64,000 bases of DNA from Nocardioides luteus (GTDB lineage: Bacteria; Actinomycetota; Actinomycetes; Propionibacteriales; Nocardioidaceae): positions 3,836,501 through 3,900,500 of the forward strand of contig NZ_JADOVJ010000001.1 of assembly GCF_015752315.1 (NCBI RefSeq). The letters run 5' to 3'. Shown piece by piece: positions 35,686 through 45,004 of this stretch. Both the position numbers and the translations under genes were made by a program. Under the pieces are notes generated by a model that was not told the DNA's origin, did not search any database, and saw nothing but the letters and a program-made list of their open reading frames with translations. Position 1 is the stretch's first letter. Every line of letters begins with the position of its first letter.

Positions 35686-35716
35686 CCGGGCCGCCCGCGT
35701 TACGCGAGCGGCCCGG
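35686..35716. terminator. Hairpin terminator behind subtilase 2
   Basis: CCGGGCCGC (35686-35694) pairs with GCGGCCCGG (35708-35716), 24 bp after the subtilase 2 stop. The palindrome AAGGGGCCCCTT (35664-35675) lies just beyond. Confidence 0.7.
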
Positions 35717-35740
35717 CGGAGCCGATGACGGTCGGTCAGA

Positions 35741-37432
35741 TCAGGCGATGGAGGTGTCGTCGATCAGGAAGCTGGTCCCGAGCGAGGAGTCCTCGGTGCC
35801 GGTGAACGTCAGCGTGACGGTGCTGCCGGCGTAGGCGCCCAGGGAGAACGACTTCAACGAGTACGAGGAGCTCGCGTTCAGGTTGGAGTACGTCGCCAGG
35901 GTCGTCGAGCCGATCTTGACGGTCAGCTTGTCGTAGGCCGTCGAGGTGGTCGTCTCGTTGGTGATCACCCGCAGGTAGAACGACAGCGTCTTGCCGGTCG
36001 TGGGCAGGGTCACCGACTGCGAGAGCGTGTCGGTGTGGGTCGAGCCGTAGCCGTTCAGCCACGCCTTGTAGGAGCCGGTACGCGCCGGGGCGGAGCTCGA
36101 GTTGTCGATCACGCCCGAGGAGGAGCTCCAGCCGGTGGCACCCGACTCGAAGCCCGGGTTGACCAGCAGGTTGCCCGCCGGCGGCGTGGTCGGCGGGTCC
36201 GTCGGGTCGGTGCCACCGCTCCACAGGGAGTAGAGGAGGCGGTTGGGCGAGCCGGAGCCCGGCGAGGTGACCACGCCGGTGGTGGCGTTGGAGACGATCG
36301 CCGAGGAGACCGAGGAGGGGGAGGCCGTCGGGTTCGCCTGCAGGTAGAGCGCGGCCACACCGGCGACGTGCGGGGTCGCCATCGACGTACCGGAGATCGT
36401 GTTGGTCGCGGTGTTGGAGGTGTGCCACGCCGAGGTGATCGAGGAGCCGGGGGCGAACAGGTCGAGGCACGAGCCGATGTTCGAGAAGCTCGACCGGGCG
36501 TCGGTGTTGGTGGTCGAGCCGACGGTCAGAGCACCCGAGACACGGGCGGGCGAGCCGTTGCACGCGTCGGCACCGGAGTCGTTGCCCGCCGCCACGGCGT
36601 AGGTGACGCCGTCGGCGATCGAGTTCGAGACCGCGGAGTCGAGGGTCGAGGAGACCCCACCACCGAGCGACATGTTGGCGACCGCGGGACCGGAGGTGTG
36701 GTTGGAGGTCACCCAGTTCACACCGGCGATCACCCCGGCGGTCGTGCCGGAGCCGGAGGCGTCGAGCACGCGGACGGGCACGAGCGTGACGTTCTTGGCC
36801 ACGCCGTACGTCGATCCGCCGACGGTGCCGGCCACGTGGGTGCCGTGACCGTTCTCGTCCTCGGTGCTGGACCCGATCGCGGTGTAGCCGGAGGTCACCC
36901 GGCCACCGAAGTCGGTGTGCGCGGAGCGGATGCCGGTGTCGATGATGTAGGCCTTCACCCCCGAGCCGGTGTAGTCGTAGTGGTAGTTCGAGTTCAGCGG
37001 CAGGTTGCGCTGGTCGATCCGGTTCAGGCCCCAGGTGGGGTTGGCCTGGTCGCCGGTGGCCTTCACGACCTGGTTCGCCTCGATGTAGGCGACATCGGGG
37101 TCGTTGCGGAGAGCCTCGAGCGCGTCGGCGTCGAGCGTGGCGGAGAATCCGGTGATCGCCTTGTCGTAGGCGTACTTCACCGAGCCGCCCTTCTCCTTGG
37201 CGAGTGCGCGGGCGTCGGCGGCGTTGGCCTTGGCCTCCGAGCCGCTGCCCTTCATCACGACGATGTAGGAGTTGTCGATGGCCGTCGACTTCTGGGCACC
37301 GATCAGCGGTGCCGGGTTGTCGGCTGCGCCGGCGGGACCGGACATGGCCAGGATGGTGCCGGCGGCGCCGACGGCGGTCACGGTCGCTGCCGCGAGTGCG
37401 CCGAGGCGCTGCATTTTGTGGGGTCGGTTCAC
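35741..37432 (-). CDS. Secreted S8 family serine protease with C-terminal beta-sandwich domain
   Basis: 563 aa. A paralogue of the adjacent subtilase with the same order: signal peptide ending AGAA, I9 propeptide ([13 protein letters not shown]), catalytic Asp in [15 protein letters not shown], His in [11 protein letters not shown], Ser in [24 protein letters not shown] linker then leads to a ~130-residue domain starting [15 protein letters not shown], typical of jelly-roll carbohydrate-binding-like modules. GTG 37432 is supported by the shared GACGGGAG ribosome site. Extracellular protease, possibly substrate-tethered by the added domain. Confidence 0.93.
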   Translation of the reverse strand: MNRPHKMQRLGALAAATVTAVGAAGTILAMSGPAGAADNPAPLIGAQKSTAIDNSYIVVMKGSGSEAKANAADARALAKEKGGSVKYAYDKAITGFSATLDADALEALRNDPDVAYIEANQVVKATGDQANPTWGLNRIDQRNLPLNSNYHYDYTGSGVKAYIIDTGIRSAHTDFGGRVTSGYTAIGSSTEDENGHGTHVAGTVGGSTYGVAKNVTLVPVRVLDASGSGTTAGVIAGVNWVTSNHTSGPAVANMSLGGGVSSTLDSAVSNSIADGVTYAVAAGNDSGADACNGSPARVSGALTVGSTTNTDARSSFSNIGSCLDLFAPGSSITSAWHTSNTATNTISGTSMATPHVAGVAALYLQANPTASPSSVSSAIVSNATTGVVTSPGSGSPNRLLYSLWSGGTDPTDPPTTPPAGNLLVNPGFESGATGWSSSSGVIDNSSSAPARTGSYKAWLNGYGSTHTDTLSQSVTLPTTGKTLSFYLRVITNETTTSTAYDKLTVKIGSTTLATYSNLNASSSYSLKSFSLGAYAGSTVTLTFTGTEDSSLGTSFLIDDTSIA

Positions 37433-37513
37433 GATTACTGCTCCCGTCGTCAAGCAGCCTCGGGATGAGGGCTGCAAGGGGTCACAGATGCCCTGTGGGG
37501 CAACCGGGACGGA

Positions 37514-37530
37514 ACGTAATCGAGTTTACT
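37514..37530. promoter_or_regulatory. GATTACGT-type motif upstream of subtilase 2
   Basis: ACGTAA-TCGAG-TTTACT lies about 85 bp before the start of subtilase 2 and overlaps the rodA stop codon. On the minus strand it reads AGTAAACTCGATTACGT, sharing GATTACGT with the motif upstream of subtilase 1. Confidence 0.4.
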
Positions 37531-38749
37531 GACGATGAAACGCGACATCTTTTCGCACTGCAGCAACCTGCAGGCGGTCGCGCGAGCGGAGGTCCTGAAG
37601 TGGTCCGGACCGGTCCAGACCGGTGCGCCGCGAGCGGCCCGAGATGCCGAGCAGCAGACCCACCGCCAGCAGGGCGGCGATCATCGAGGAGCCGCCGTAG
37701 GAGATCAACGGCAGCGGCACGCCGGTGACCGGCATGATGCCCAGGCACATGCCGATGTTCTGGAAGCTCTGGATGCCCAGCCAGCACACGATCCCGGCGG
37801 CGGCCACCCGTCCGAAGAGGTCGTCGGTGCGGGCCGCGATCCGCAGCCCGCGCCACAGCACGACCCCGATCAGCCCGATCACCAGCAGCGAGCCGACGAG
37901 CCCGAGCTCCTCCCCCACGACCGTGAAGATGAAGTCGGTGTGCTGCTCGGGGACGAAGCCCGCGCGGGCCTGCGAGCCCTGGAACAGACCCTGGCCGAAG
38001 ATGCCGCCGTCACCGATCGCGATCCGCGCCTGCTGCACGTTGTAGCCGGCGCCACGCGGGTCCAGCGACGGGTCGGTGAACGCCATGAACCGGTTGATCT
38101 GGTACTGCTTCAGCACCCCGGTCGCGACCACGGTCGTGGCACCTGCCACGCCGGTCAGCGCCAGCAGGGCGAGCCATCGTCGTGGTGTGCCCGCGGCGGC
38201 CAGCACGCAGAAGACCGTCACCCCGAGCACCAGCGTGGTGCCGAGGTCGGGCTGCAGCAGGACCAGCACGATCGGCACCGCCGCGACGAGGATCATCGCG
38301 ACCACGTCGCCCAGGGAGACGCGTGCCCGCCAGCGGCCCTCGCTGCGCTCGGCGAGCACCAGCGCCATCGCGATGACCACGGCCAGCTTGGCCAGCTCGG
38401 AGGGCTGGACCTGCACCGGCCCGAGGTTCACCCAGGACTTCGAACCGTTGATCGTCGAGCCCATCACCAGCACGAGCACCAGCCCGATCACCGCGGCCAC
38501 GTAGACCACCGGCGTCAGCAGCCGGACCCAGCGGTGGTTGGTGGCGACCACGCCCACCATCAGCACCAGCCCCGCAGCCACGTTGATCGCCTGTTTGCGC
38601 AGGTAGGCGGTGGTGTCCCCGCCGGTGATCGCGTCGCGGTGGATGGTCGCGGACCAGACCAGCAGCACCGACAGCGACACCAGGACCAGCACCGCGCCGA
38701 GGAGGACCAGGTCGATGCGGCGTACGAAGGCCATCACGTCGTTCTTCAT
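37526..38749 (-). CDS. rodA: Peptidoglycan glycosyltransferase RodA (SEDS family)
   Basis: 407 aa, about ten membrane helices. SEDS signatures: GSKSWVNLGPVQVQPSELAKLAVV with the conserved Ser-Glu, LQPDLGTTLVLG, and near the C-terminus GIQSFQNIGMCLGIMPVTGVPLPLISYGGSS. It polymerises lipid II during cell elongation with the PBP2 encoded 15 bp upstream. Last gene of the mre cluster. The C-terminal cytoplasmic tail is Arg-rich. Confidence 0.95.
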   Translation of the reverse strand: MKNDVMAFVRRIDLVLLGAVLVLVSLSVLLVWSATIHRDAITGGDTTAYLRKQAINVAAGLVLMVGVVATNHRWVRLLTPVVYVAAVIGLVLVLVMGSTINGSKSWVNLGPVQVQPSELAKLAVVIAMALVLAERSEGRWRARVSLGDVVAMILVAAVPIVLVLLQPDLGTTLVLGVTVFCVLAAAGTPRRWLALLALTGVAGATTVVATGVLKQYQINRFMAFTDPSLDPRGAGYNVQQARIAIGDGGIFGQGLFQGSQARAGFVPEQHTDFIFTVVGEELGLVGSLLVIGLIGVVLWRGLRIAARTDDLFGRVAAAGIVCWLGIQSFQNIGMCLGIMPVTGVPLPLISYGGSSMIAALLAVGLLLGISGRSRRTGLDRSGPLQDLRSRDRLQVAAVRKDVAFHRQ

Positions 38750-38764
38750 GACTCAGTCCTCCGT

Positions 38765-40867
38765 TCAGCCCTTGGGCGCGACGATCGAGCCGTCGGCGCC
38801 GAACGCCGGCAGGTTCCTCGGCGGGTCGATGCCCTTGATCGCGGCCTTGTCGGGCCGGACCTCGGCACCACCCTCCTCGATCCCGTAGAGCGACTCCCAC
38901 AGCTTGCGTACGGAATCACCCACCGCGCCGGAGCCGGTGCCACCTTGGGAGATCGTCATGATGACGACGTACTTCTTGTTGTACGTCGCCACCCAGCCGG
39001 TCGTCTGCTTGCCGGTGACCTCGGCCGTTCCGGTCTTGCCGCGCACCTTCACCTCGTCGAGCGGGAACCCGCCGAACTTCCAGGCCAGGGTGCCGGTGCG
39101 CGGGGTGCCGAGGAGGGCCTCGTTGACGTAGTCGATGCTCTTGGCCGACATCTTGACCTTGCCCGCGACCTTGGGGTCGATCTTCTCGACCACGGTGCCG
39201 TCGCCGCTGACGACCGCCTTGCCGATCCTGGGCTCGAACAGGGTGCCGCCGTTGGCCAGCGCCGCGTAGGCGCGGGCGAGCTGGATCGGGGTGACCATCG
39301 TGTCGCCCTGGCCGATGGAGAAGTTCACCGCGTCGCCGGTCCGGTAGTAGTTGCCCTCGATGCAGAACTCGTGGGCGAACAGCTGCAGGAACGCGGTCGG
39401 TGCGTTCTTCTTCTCGTCCATCCGGCAGTAGTAGCCCTTCATGGCCTCGTAGTACTCGGCCTTCCACTTCCGGTCGGCGATCCGGCCCGAGGACTCCCCG
39501 GGCAGGTCGATGCCGGTGCGCTTGCCGAAGCCGAAGGCCTTGGCGGTGTCGACCAGCGGGTCCTTGGCGTTGACGTCGGCCGGGTTGGAGCCGTACTTCT
39601 GCCAGTAGTTGACCGCGATCCGGTAGAAGAACGTGTCGCAGGAGAGCTCGAGCGCCTGGGCGAAGTCGATGAACCCGTAGGAGGCCGACTCGTAGTTCTT
39701 GAACCAGCGGTTGCCCACCTGGAGACCGCTGGAGCAGTCGAGCCGGGTGTCGCGGCTGTAGCCGTTGTTGAGCGCGCCCACCGTCATGAACGGCTTCCAC
39801 GTCGAACCGGGTGCGAACTGCCCCTGCGTCGCCCGCGGCAGCAGCGGGTAGCCCGCCTTCTCGGAGTAGAGCCGGTCGAGCTGCTTCTGGGTGATGCCGC
39901 CGACCCACTCCTCCGGGTCGTACGTCGGCTGGCTGGCCATCGCGACCAGCCGGCCGGTCTGTGCCTCCATGACCACGACCGAGCCGGAGTCGGCCTCGTA
40001 GTTGCGGCCGGTGATCTTGTCGAAGGTGCCGCGGGCGGTCTGGATCGACTCGGCCAGCAGCTTCTCGGCGCGGCCCTGCACCTTGGCGTCGATGCTGGTC
40101 ACCAGCGTGTCGCCGGGCTGGGAGGCGACCGAGTCACCACGGCCGATCTCACGACCGAGCGAGTCGACGGTGACCGTGTCGTAGCCGGGCATCCCGCGCA
40201 GCCACTGGTCGTACTCCTTCTCGACCCCGGACCGACCCACCATCGAGGTGTTGTTGAGCGACTCGTCGCCGCGCTCACGGGCGTCGTCGTTCTCGTCCTC
40301 GGTGATCGGCGACAGATAGCCGAGCACACCGGCGGCGTTGATGCCGTAGGGGCTCGGGTAGGAGCGCAGCGTCTGCTTCTCGGCGACCACCCCCGGGAAG
40401 TCCTCGGGCTGCTCGAGGATGCGCAGCGCGGTCGACTCGGAGACGTCGGTCGCGATCGGCACCGGCTGGTAGCGGGTGCCGGACCAGCTGCCGATCGCCT
40501 CGTTCTGCTTCTTCGGGGACACGTCGACGGCCTTGGCGACGCGCTCCATCAGCGTCTTGCGGTCGTTCTCCGCGAGCCCGTCGAGCACGCTCTGGTCGAG
40601 GCTGACCACCCAGGCCGAGCGGTTGGTCACCATCGGGCGGCCCTGGGCGTCGACGATGATTCCGCGCACCGGCTGGCGCACGATCTCCCGCTTGGACTGC
40701 GAGGCCGCGGCCGCCTGGTAGGCGTCGCCGTGGCGCACCTGCAGGTAGAAGAGCCTGACCCCGAGCGTGGCCAGCAGCGAGAAGACGAGCGCTTGGATCA
40801 CGATCAGCCGCAGGCGGCTCACCTGGGCGGTGGAGAGTCGCGCGCCCGAAGACCTGCCCAACGCCAT
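38765..40867 (-). CDS. mrdA: Penicillin-binding protein 2 (class B transpeptidase)
   Basis: 700 aa. One N-terminal membrane helix (LIVIQALVFSLLATLGVRLF), PBP dimerisation domain (RQPVRGIIVDAQG), then the transpeptidase domain with active-site SxxK APGSTWKPFMT, SxN-equivalent ELSCDTFFYRI and KTG motif RGKTGTAEV. It cross-links the glycan strands made by RodA. It sits between mreD (1 bp away) and rodA, the standard order. Confidence 0.95.
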   Translation of the reverse strand: MALGRSSGARLSTAQVSRLRLIVIQALVFSLLATLGVRLFYLQVRHGDAYQAAAASQSKREIVRQPVRGIIVDAQGRPMVTNRSAWVVSLDQSVLDGLAENDRKTLMERVAKAVDVSPKKQNEAIGSWSGTRYQPVPIATDVSESTALRILEQPEDFPGVVAEKQTLRSYPSPYGINAAGVLGYLSPITEDENDDARERGDESLNNTSMVGRSGVEKEYDQWLRGMPGYDTVTVDSLGREIGRGDSVASQPGDTLVTSIDAKVQGRAEKLLAESIQTARGTFDKITGRNYEADSGSVVVMEAQTGRLVAMASQPTYDPEEWVGGITQKQLDRLYSEKAGYPLLPRATQGQFAPGSTWKPFMTVGALNNGYSRDTRLDCSSGLQVGNRWFKNYESASYGFIDFAQALELSCDTFFYRIAVNYWQKYGSNPADVNAKDPLVDTAKAFGFGKRTGIDLPGESSGRIADRKWKAEYYEAMKGYYCRMDEKKNAPTAFLQLFAHEFCIEGNYYRTGDAVNFSIGQGDTMVTPIQLARAYAALANGGTLFEPRIGKAVVSGDGTVVEKIDPKVAGKVKMSAKSIDYVNEALLGTPRTGTLAWKFGGFPLDEVKVRGKTGTAEVTGKQTTGWVATYNKKYVVIMTISQGGTGSGAVGDSVRKLWESLYGIEEGGAEVRPDKAAIKGIDPPRNLPAFGADGSIVAPKG

Positions 40868-40868
40868 C

Positions 40869-41408
40869 TCAGACGTCCCCCTTGCCCAGTAGCCACAGCA
40901 TCGCCGGGATGACCAGCGGCGCCAGCAGCAGGTCGTAGGCCACGCTGATCGCCACCGTCGGCAGCAGCGTCAGCGGCGCCTCACCGAGGATCAGACCGCT
41001 GACCGCGAAGATGCTGACGCCGATGAACGCGCAGGTGGCCACCGTGGCCATCACGGTCAGCACGTTGGGGCGGCCGTGGCCGTTCTCGATGCTGCTCTCG
41101 CGTACGCGACCGGCGACGTAGCCGACGATGAGCAGCGCGAGCGCCCACCGGCCGGCGGTGTGGTCGGCGGGAGGCGCCAGATCCAGGAGTACGCCGGCCG
41201 CGAACCCCGTCACCAGCGCAGCCTGCCCGCCCCGGGTGAGCGCCACCGCGAGCACGACCAGCAGAGCCAGGTCGGGGGTGATGCCGCGGATCGCGAAGGC
41301 CGGCGCGACGCTCAGCTGGAGGACGATGGCGATGATGATCAGCAGGCCGACCAGGACGTTGCGCAGCAGCGGGCCGGTGCCCGACGCCCGGGCTTCCATG
41401 TCGCTCAT
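40869..41408 (-). CDS. mreD: Rod shape-determining protein MreD
   Basis: 179 aa, five or so hydrophobic helices, no polar domain, in keeping with MreD. GITPDLALLVVLAVAL with GFAAGVLLDLAPP is typical. The start overlaps the mreC stop as ATGA. It is the membrane partner of MreC in the elongasome. Confidence 0.92.
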   Translation of the reverse strand: MSDMEARASGTGPLLRNVLVGLLIIIAIVLQLSVAPAFAIRGITPDLALLVVLAVALTRGGQAALVTGFAAGVLLDLAPPADHTAGRWALALLIVGYVAGRVRESSIENGHGRPNVLTVMATVATCAFIGVSIFAVSGLILGEAPLTLLPTVAISVAYDLLLAPLVIPAMLWLLGKGDV

Positions 41409-42430
41409 CGCAGCTCCCCTTCCGGCGTGACCACGGCGCGGTCGCTCATCGTGTCGCCCGGCACCACCACGCCGACGACGTCGAGCGAGCCGAAGTCGAC
41501 GTAGGGCTTGATCCGGACCGTCCGCGAGGAGTCGCGGACGCTCGCGAAGGTGTCGGTGACCTCGCCGATCGGCAGCCCGGAGACGTACGGAGCGGCCCGG
41601 CCGTCACCCCAGGTGATCACCGTCTCGCCCTTGAGCGGGGCGGCGGTCTGGTCGACGAGCTCGAGGGTCAGCAGACCGGAGTCGGAGCCACCGGCGACCA
41701 CGCCGGAGCCGCGGACCATGCCGACCTGACCCGACTTCTGGCCGCTGCGGTCGGCACCGCCGACGCGGCCGCCGACGACCGAGGCGGCATCGACGATGAG
41801 CAGGACGGTGGCGCTGGTCTTGGTCACGCGCAGCACCCGGCCGACCAGGCCGTCGCCGGTCACGACCGACATGTCGGACCGGATCCCGGCGGCGCTGCCG
41901 GCGTCGATGGTGACGGTGCGGTTGAAGGTCTGGGCGGGGCCGTAGGCGGTGACCCGCGCCGGCACCAGGGCGTAGCCGAGATCCTCCGCGGCGCGGGTGA
42001 TCGACTCGTACTCGGCGAGCTTGGCCCGGCCGTAGTCGGTGACCTCGACCTGGCGGCGGAGCGTGGAGTTCTCCGCCTCCAGCTTCGCGATCCGCTCGCG
42101 GAAGTCGTCACGGCTGTCGAACCACTCCGGGATCCCGGTGAAGGGGCGGGCCACCATCGCCGCGCCGGTCTCCAGCGGGGAGAGCACCTCGCCGACCGCG
42201 GTGCGGGCCGGCTCCAGGACGGGGGTCTGGTCGAGCGTGGCCAGGGTCGCGCAGCACAGGACCAGCGCGATCAGCCAGGAGCGCTTCGGGCCACCGCCGC
42301 CGGCACTCGTCTCGAGGCTGCCGCGGCGGTTGAGCCTCTCCCGCGGCGTACGGACCATGGGTTTGGGGCCTTTGCGCTGTTCCAGCCCTTTGCGCAGACG
42401 TTCGCTGGGGCGGGGGCTCAGCAACGACAC
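41405..42430 (-). CDS. mreC: Rod shape-determining protein MreC
   Basis: 341 aa. A ~45-residue basic cytoplasmic N-terminus, one membrane helix (SWLIALVLCCATLATL), a short coiled coil (FRERIAKLEAENSTLRRQVEV) and the periplasm-side beta domain (TVTIDAGSAAGIRSDMSVVTGDGLVGRV). It links the MreB filaments and the PBP2/RodA synthase. One base separates it from mreB upstream. Confidence 0.95.
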   Translation of the reverse strand: MSLLSPRPSERLRKGLEQRKGPKPMVRTPRERLNRRGSLETSAGGGGPKRSWLIALVLCCATLATLDQTPVLEPARTAVGEVLSPLETGAAMVARPFTGIPEWFDSRDDFRERIAKLEAENSTLRRQVEVTDYGRAKLAEYESITRAAEDLGYALVPARVTAYGPAQTFNRTVTIDAGSAAGIRSDMSVVTGDGLVGRVLRVTKTSATVLLIVDAASVVGGRVGGADRSGQKSGQVGMVRGSGVVAGGSDSGLLTLELVDQTAAPLKGETVITWGDGRAAPYVSGLPIGEVTDTFASVRDSSRTVRIKPYVDFGSLDVVGVVVPGDTMSDRAVVTPEGELR

Positions 42431-42431
42431 G

Positions 42432-43457
42432 TCACCATCTCCTGTTCTCGTTCACCAGGACGGGGCGGAGCACGTCGTAGTCCTCGACGCAGCGGCCGGC
42501 GCCCATCGCGACCGAGGTCAGCGGGGACTCGGCGACATGGACGGGCATGCCGGTCTCGTGGCGCAGCCGCTCGTCGAGGCCGCGGAGGAGGGCGCCGCCA
42601 CCGGTGAGCACGATGCCACGGTCCATGATGTCGCCGGCCAGCTCGGGCGGGGTCTGGTCGAGGGTGGAGCGGACCGCGTCGAAGATGTCGTGCAGCGGCT
42701 CCTCGATCGCCTTGCGCACCTCCGCGCTCGAGACCGTCACCGTGCGCGGCAGCCCGCTGACCAGATCCCTCCCGCGGATCTCGGCCTCGGGCTCGTTGGG
42801 CAGCGGCCAGACCGAGCCGAGGGTCATCTTGACCTCCTCGGCGGTGCGCTCGCCCAGCAGCAGCGCGTGCTCCTTCTTCAGCCACGTCATGATCGCGTTG
42901 TCGAGCTGGTGGCCGGCGGTCCGGATCGACTGGCTCGTCACGATTCCGCCGAGGCTGATCACCGCGACCTCGGTGGTGCCGCCGCCGATGTCGACGACCA
43001 TGTTGCCGGTCGGCATGTGCACCGGGAGCCCGGCGCCGATCGCCGCCGCCATCGGCTCCTCGATGATGTTCACCATCCGGGCGCCGGACTGGTAGCCGGC
43101 CTCCTTCACCGCGCGGATCTCGACCGCGGTGATCCCCGACGGGACGCAGATGACCATCCGCGGCTTGGCGAAGTAGCGGCGGCGGTGGACCTGCTGGATG
43201 AAGTAGCGAAGCATCTGCTCGGTCGCCTCGAAGTCGGCGATCACGCCGTCCTTCAGCGGTCGCAGCGCGACGATGTCGTCGGGCGTACGTCCCAGCATCT
43301 TCTTGGCCTCATGGCCGACGGCGACCATCTCGCCGGTGTTCTTGTTGAGCGCGACCACACTCGGCTCATCGACTAGGACGCCCTTTCCGCGGACGTAGAC
43401 GAGTGTGTTTGCGGTGCCGAGGTCCACCGCCATGTCACGTCCAATGATGCTCGCCAT
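42432..43457 (-). CDS. mreB: Actin-like rod shape protein MreB
   Basis: 341 aa, normal MreB length. ATP site motifs are AVDLGTANTLVYVRGKG, VCVPSGITAVEIRAVKEA, NMVVDIGGGTTEVAVISLGG and GIVLTGGGALLRGLDERL. ATG 43457 (MASIIGRDMAV) begins the fold. It is the first gene of the five-gene elongation cluster; a 273-bp gap upstream carries its promoter and the monooxygenase terminator. Presence of a full cluster predicts a rod-shaped cell with lateral wall growth. Confidence 0.96.
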   Translation of the reverse strand: MASIIGRDMAVDLGTANTLVYVRGKGVLVDEPSVVALNKNTGEMVAVGHEAKKMLGRTPDDIVALRPLKDGVIADFEATEQMLRYFIQQVHRRRYFAKPRMVICVPSGITAVEIRAVKEAGYQSGARMVNIIEEPMAAAIGAGLPVHMPTGNMVVDIGGGTTEVAVISLGGIVTSQSIRTAGHQLDNAIMTWLKKEHALLLGERTAEEVKMTLGSVWPLPNEPEAEIRGRDLVSGLPRTVTVSSAEVRKAIEEPLHDIFDAVRSTLDQTPPELAGDIMDRGIVLTGGGALLRGLDERLRHETGMPVHVAESPLTSVAMGAGRCVEDYDVLRPVLVNENRRW

Positions 43458-43697
43458 ACGTCCTCGCGTTCCCGGGGCGCCGCGTCGGGGATCCGTGGTG
43501 CTGGATACGGGCCCTGCCGACGAGGCTACGAAGGTCCGAGCCTCAATCCCGAGAGGCTCGCCGAAGCCGCAACGATACGGGGTGCACCCAGGCCGCCGAA
43601 GCAGGGGATGCCTGTGTTCACGCGGTGTTGCGGAACGGCTCACGGAGGCCGCGAAAAGTCGTCTCGGCGGTCGTGGACGCTCGAGCCGGCCGGCCTG

Positions 43698-43723
43698 CGA
43701 GGTCGCCCTGAGAGGCGACCTCG
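43698..43723. terminator. Hairpin terminator behind the FAD monooxygenase
   Basis: CGAGGTCGCC (43698-43707) pairs exactly with GGCGACCTCG (43714-43723) around a six-base loop, 7 bp after the monooxygenase stop and upstream of the mreB promoter region. Confidence 0.7.
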
Positions 43724-43730
43724 TCATCAG

Positions 43731-44924
43731 TCAGGCGGTCACCCGCCGTCCGCGATCGAGTCCGTAGTCCGGCAGCCCGGCGTCGGTCGCGAACGCCTCG
43801 GTGAGGCGCATCATGGCGCGGAAGAGCGGGCCGCTGGCGAAGACGAGGTCACGCATCCGGATCCGGAACGCCGTGGGCGGAGCCAGGAACGGGCCCGCAT
43901 TGGCGCGGCGGGCGACCTTGGACAGAGCGCCCATCCTGCGGTCGTACGCAGCGAAGGCCGCGCCGTGGTCGCCGCGAGCTGCCTCCAGCTCGCCGGCGAG
44001 GACGTAGGCGCCGACGACCGCCAGCCCGGTGCCGAAGCCGCCGAGCGTGTTGGCGTAGCCGGCGTCGCCCAGCAGCGCGACCCGGCCACGCGTGAACGCC
44101 GTCATCCGGGTCCGGGCGAGCTCGTCGAGGTAGAACTCCGGAGCGCTCATCGCCGCCGTCACCATCTCCGGCACGCGCCACCGCATGCCGGCCAGGTTCT
44201 CCGCCAGGAACGCCTTCTGGGACTCCGTGTCACGACGGTCGTACCTCGCCTCCTCGGCACGGAAGACGAAGAAGAGCGGCGCCTTGGACCCGCCCAGGAC
44301 GGCGTAGCGGCCGGGCTCGTTGTAGCCGTACTGGATCGCGCGCCCGTCCGCCAGTTCGGTCACCTCGCCGTTCGAGGGCAGCTCGGCGTCGGCCACGGCG
44401 TAGTAGTGGCCGAGCCGCTCCAGGTGGGTCTCCTCGGGGCCGAACGCCAGCGTCCTGACCGCCGAGTGGATGCCGTCGGCGCCGACGACGAGGTCGAAAC
44501 GCTCGGTCGGGCGCCGGGCGAAGGAGGCCGTCACCCCCTCGGTGGTCTCGGTGAGGCCGACGATCTCGTCGCCGAAGACGAAGTCGGCGTGCGGCGCGGC
44601 GTGCTGGTGCAGGATCCGGGCCAGGTCGCCGCGGCGGATCTCCAGGTCGCCGCCGAGGAACTCCCCCGGCATCACGGCCTTGACCCGGTGGTCTGCGTCG
44701 ATCAGGCGGATGTCGGACTTCGCGGTCTGAGCGGCGGCGAGGTCGTCCCAGACGCCCATCCGCTCGAGCACCGTGCGGTGGGTCGGGCCCTTGAAGTCGA
44801 CCGCTTGGCCGCCCGGCCGGATCCCCGGCGCCTTCTCGACGACGGTGACGTCGGCGCCGTTGCGGCCGAGCCACATGGCCAGCGCCGGGCCGGCGATGCT
44901 CGCGCCGGAGATGAGTACCTTCAT
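43731..44924 (-). CDS. FAD-dependent monooxygenase (PHBH/TetX-like)
   Basis: 397 aa group A flavin monooxygenase. FAD dinucleotide motif VLISGASIAGPALAMWLGRNG, the DG motif VVGADGIHSAVR and the second FAD motif RVALLGDAGYANTLGG are all present. GQAVDFKGPTHRTVLERMG is typical of the TetX/antibiotic- or aromatic-hydroxylating subgroup. A GGGGAAG ribosome site precedes the ATG. It is divergent from a TetR-type regulator with paired operators between them, which suggests ligand-induced expression, for detoxification or a small catabolic step. Confidence 0.9.
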   Translation of the reverse strand: MKVLISGASIAGPALAMWLGRNGADVTVVEKAPGIRPGGQAVDFKGPTHRTVLERMGVWDDLAAAQTAKSDIRLIDADHRVKAVMPGEFLGGDLEIRRGDLARILHQHAAPHADFVFGDEIVGLTETTEGVTASFARRPTERFDLVVGADGIHSAVRTLAFGPEETHLERLGHYYAVADAELPSNGEVTELADGRAIQYGYNEPGRYAVLGGSKAPLFFVFRAEEARYDRRDTESQKAFLAENLAGMRWRVPEMVTAAMSAPEFYLDELARTRMTAFTRGRVALLGDAGYANTLGGFGTGLAVVGAYVLAGELEAARGDHGAAFAAYDRRMGALSKVARRANAGPFLAPPTAFRIRMRDLVFASGPLFRAMMRLTEAFATDAGLPDYGLDRGRRVTA

Positions 44925-44933
44925 TGCTTCCCC

Positions 44934-44982
44934 TTAATTAGCGTCTCTCGGACGCAATTAAATTAGCGTACGTTGGACGCAG
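44934..44982. promoter_or_regulatory. Paired palindromic operators between monooxygenase and TetR genes
   Basis: GCGTC-TCTCG-GACGC (44941-44955) is a perfect palindrome flanked by TTAATT and AATTAA, extending the symmetry. A second, related site GCGTACGTTGGACGC lies at 44966-44980, 25 bp away. Both share TTAGCGT-N5/6-GGACGCA. They cover the only space for both divergent promoters, so they are the likely TetR binding sites for self- and target repression. Confidence 0.65.
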
Positions 44983-45004
44983 TGACAACCCGGAAAGGAC
45001 TGCG

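Noticed and set aside
34249..37432. The two subtilase genes as one frameshifted gene or a recent perfect duplication
   Set aside because: Each has its own signal peptide, propeptide and catalytic triad, and the sequences are clearly diverged with a 274-bp gap holding a terminator.
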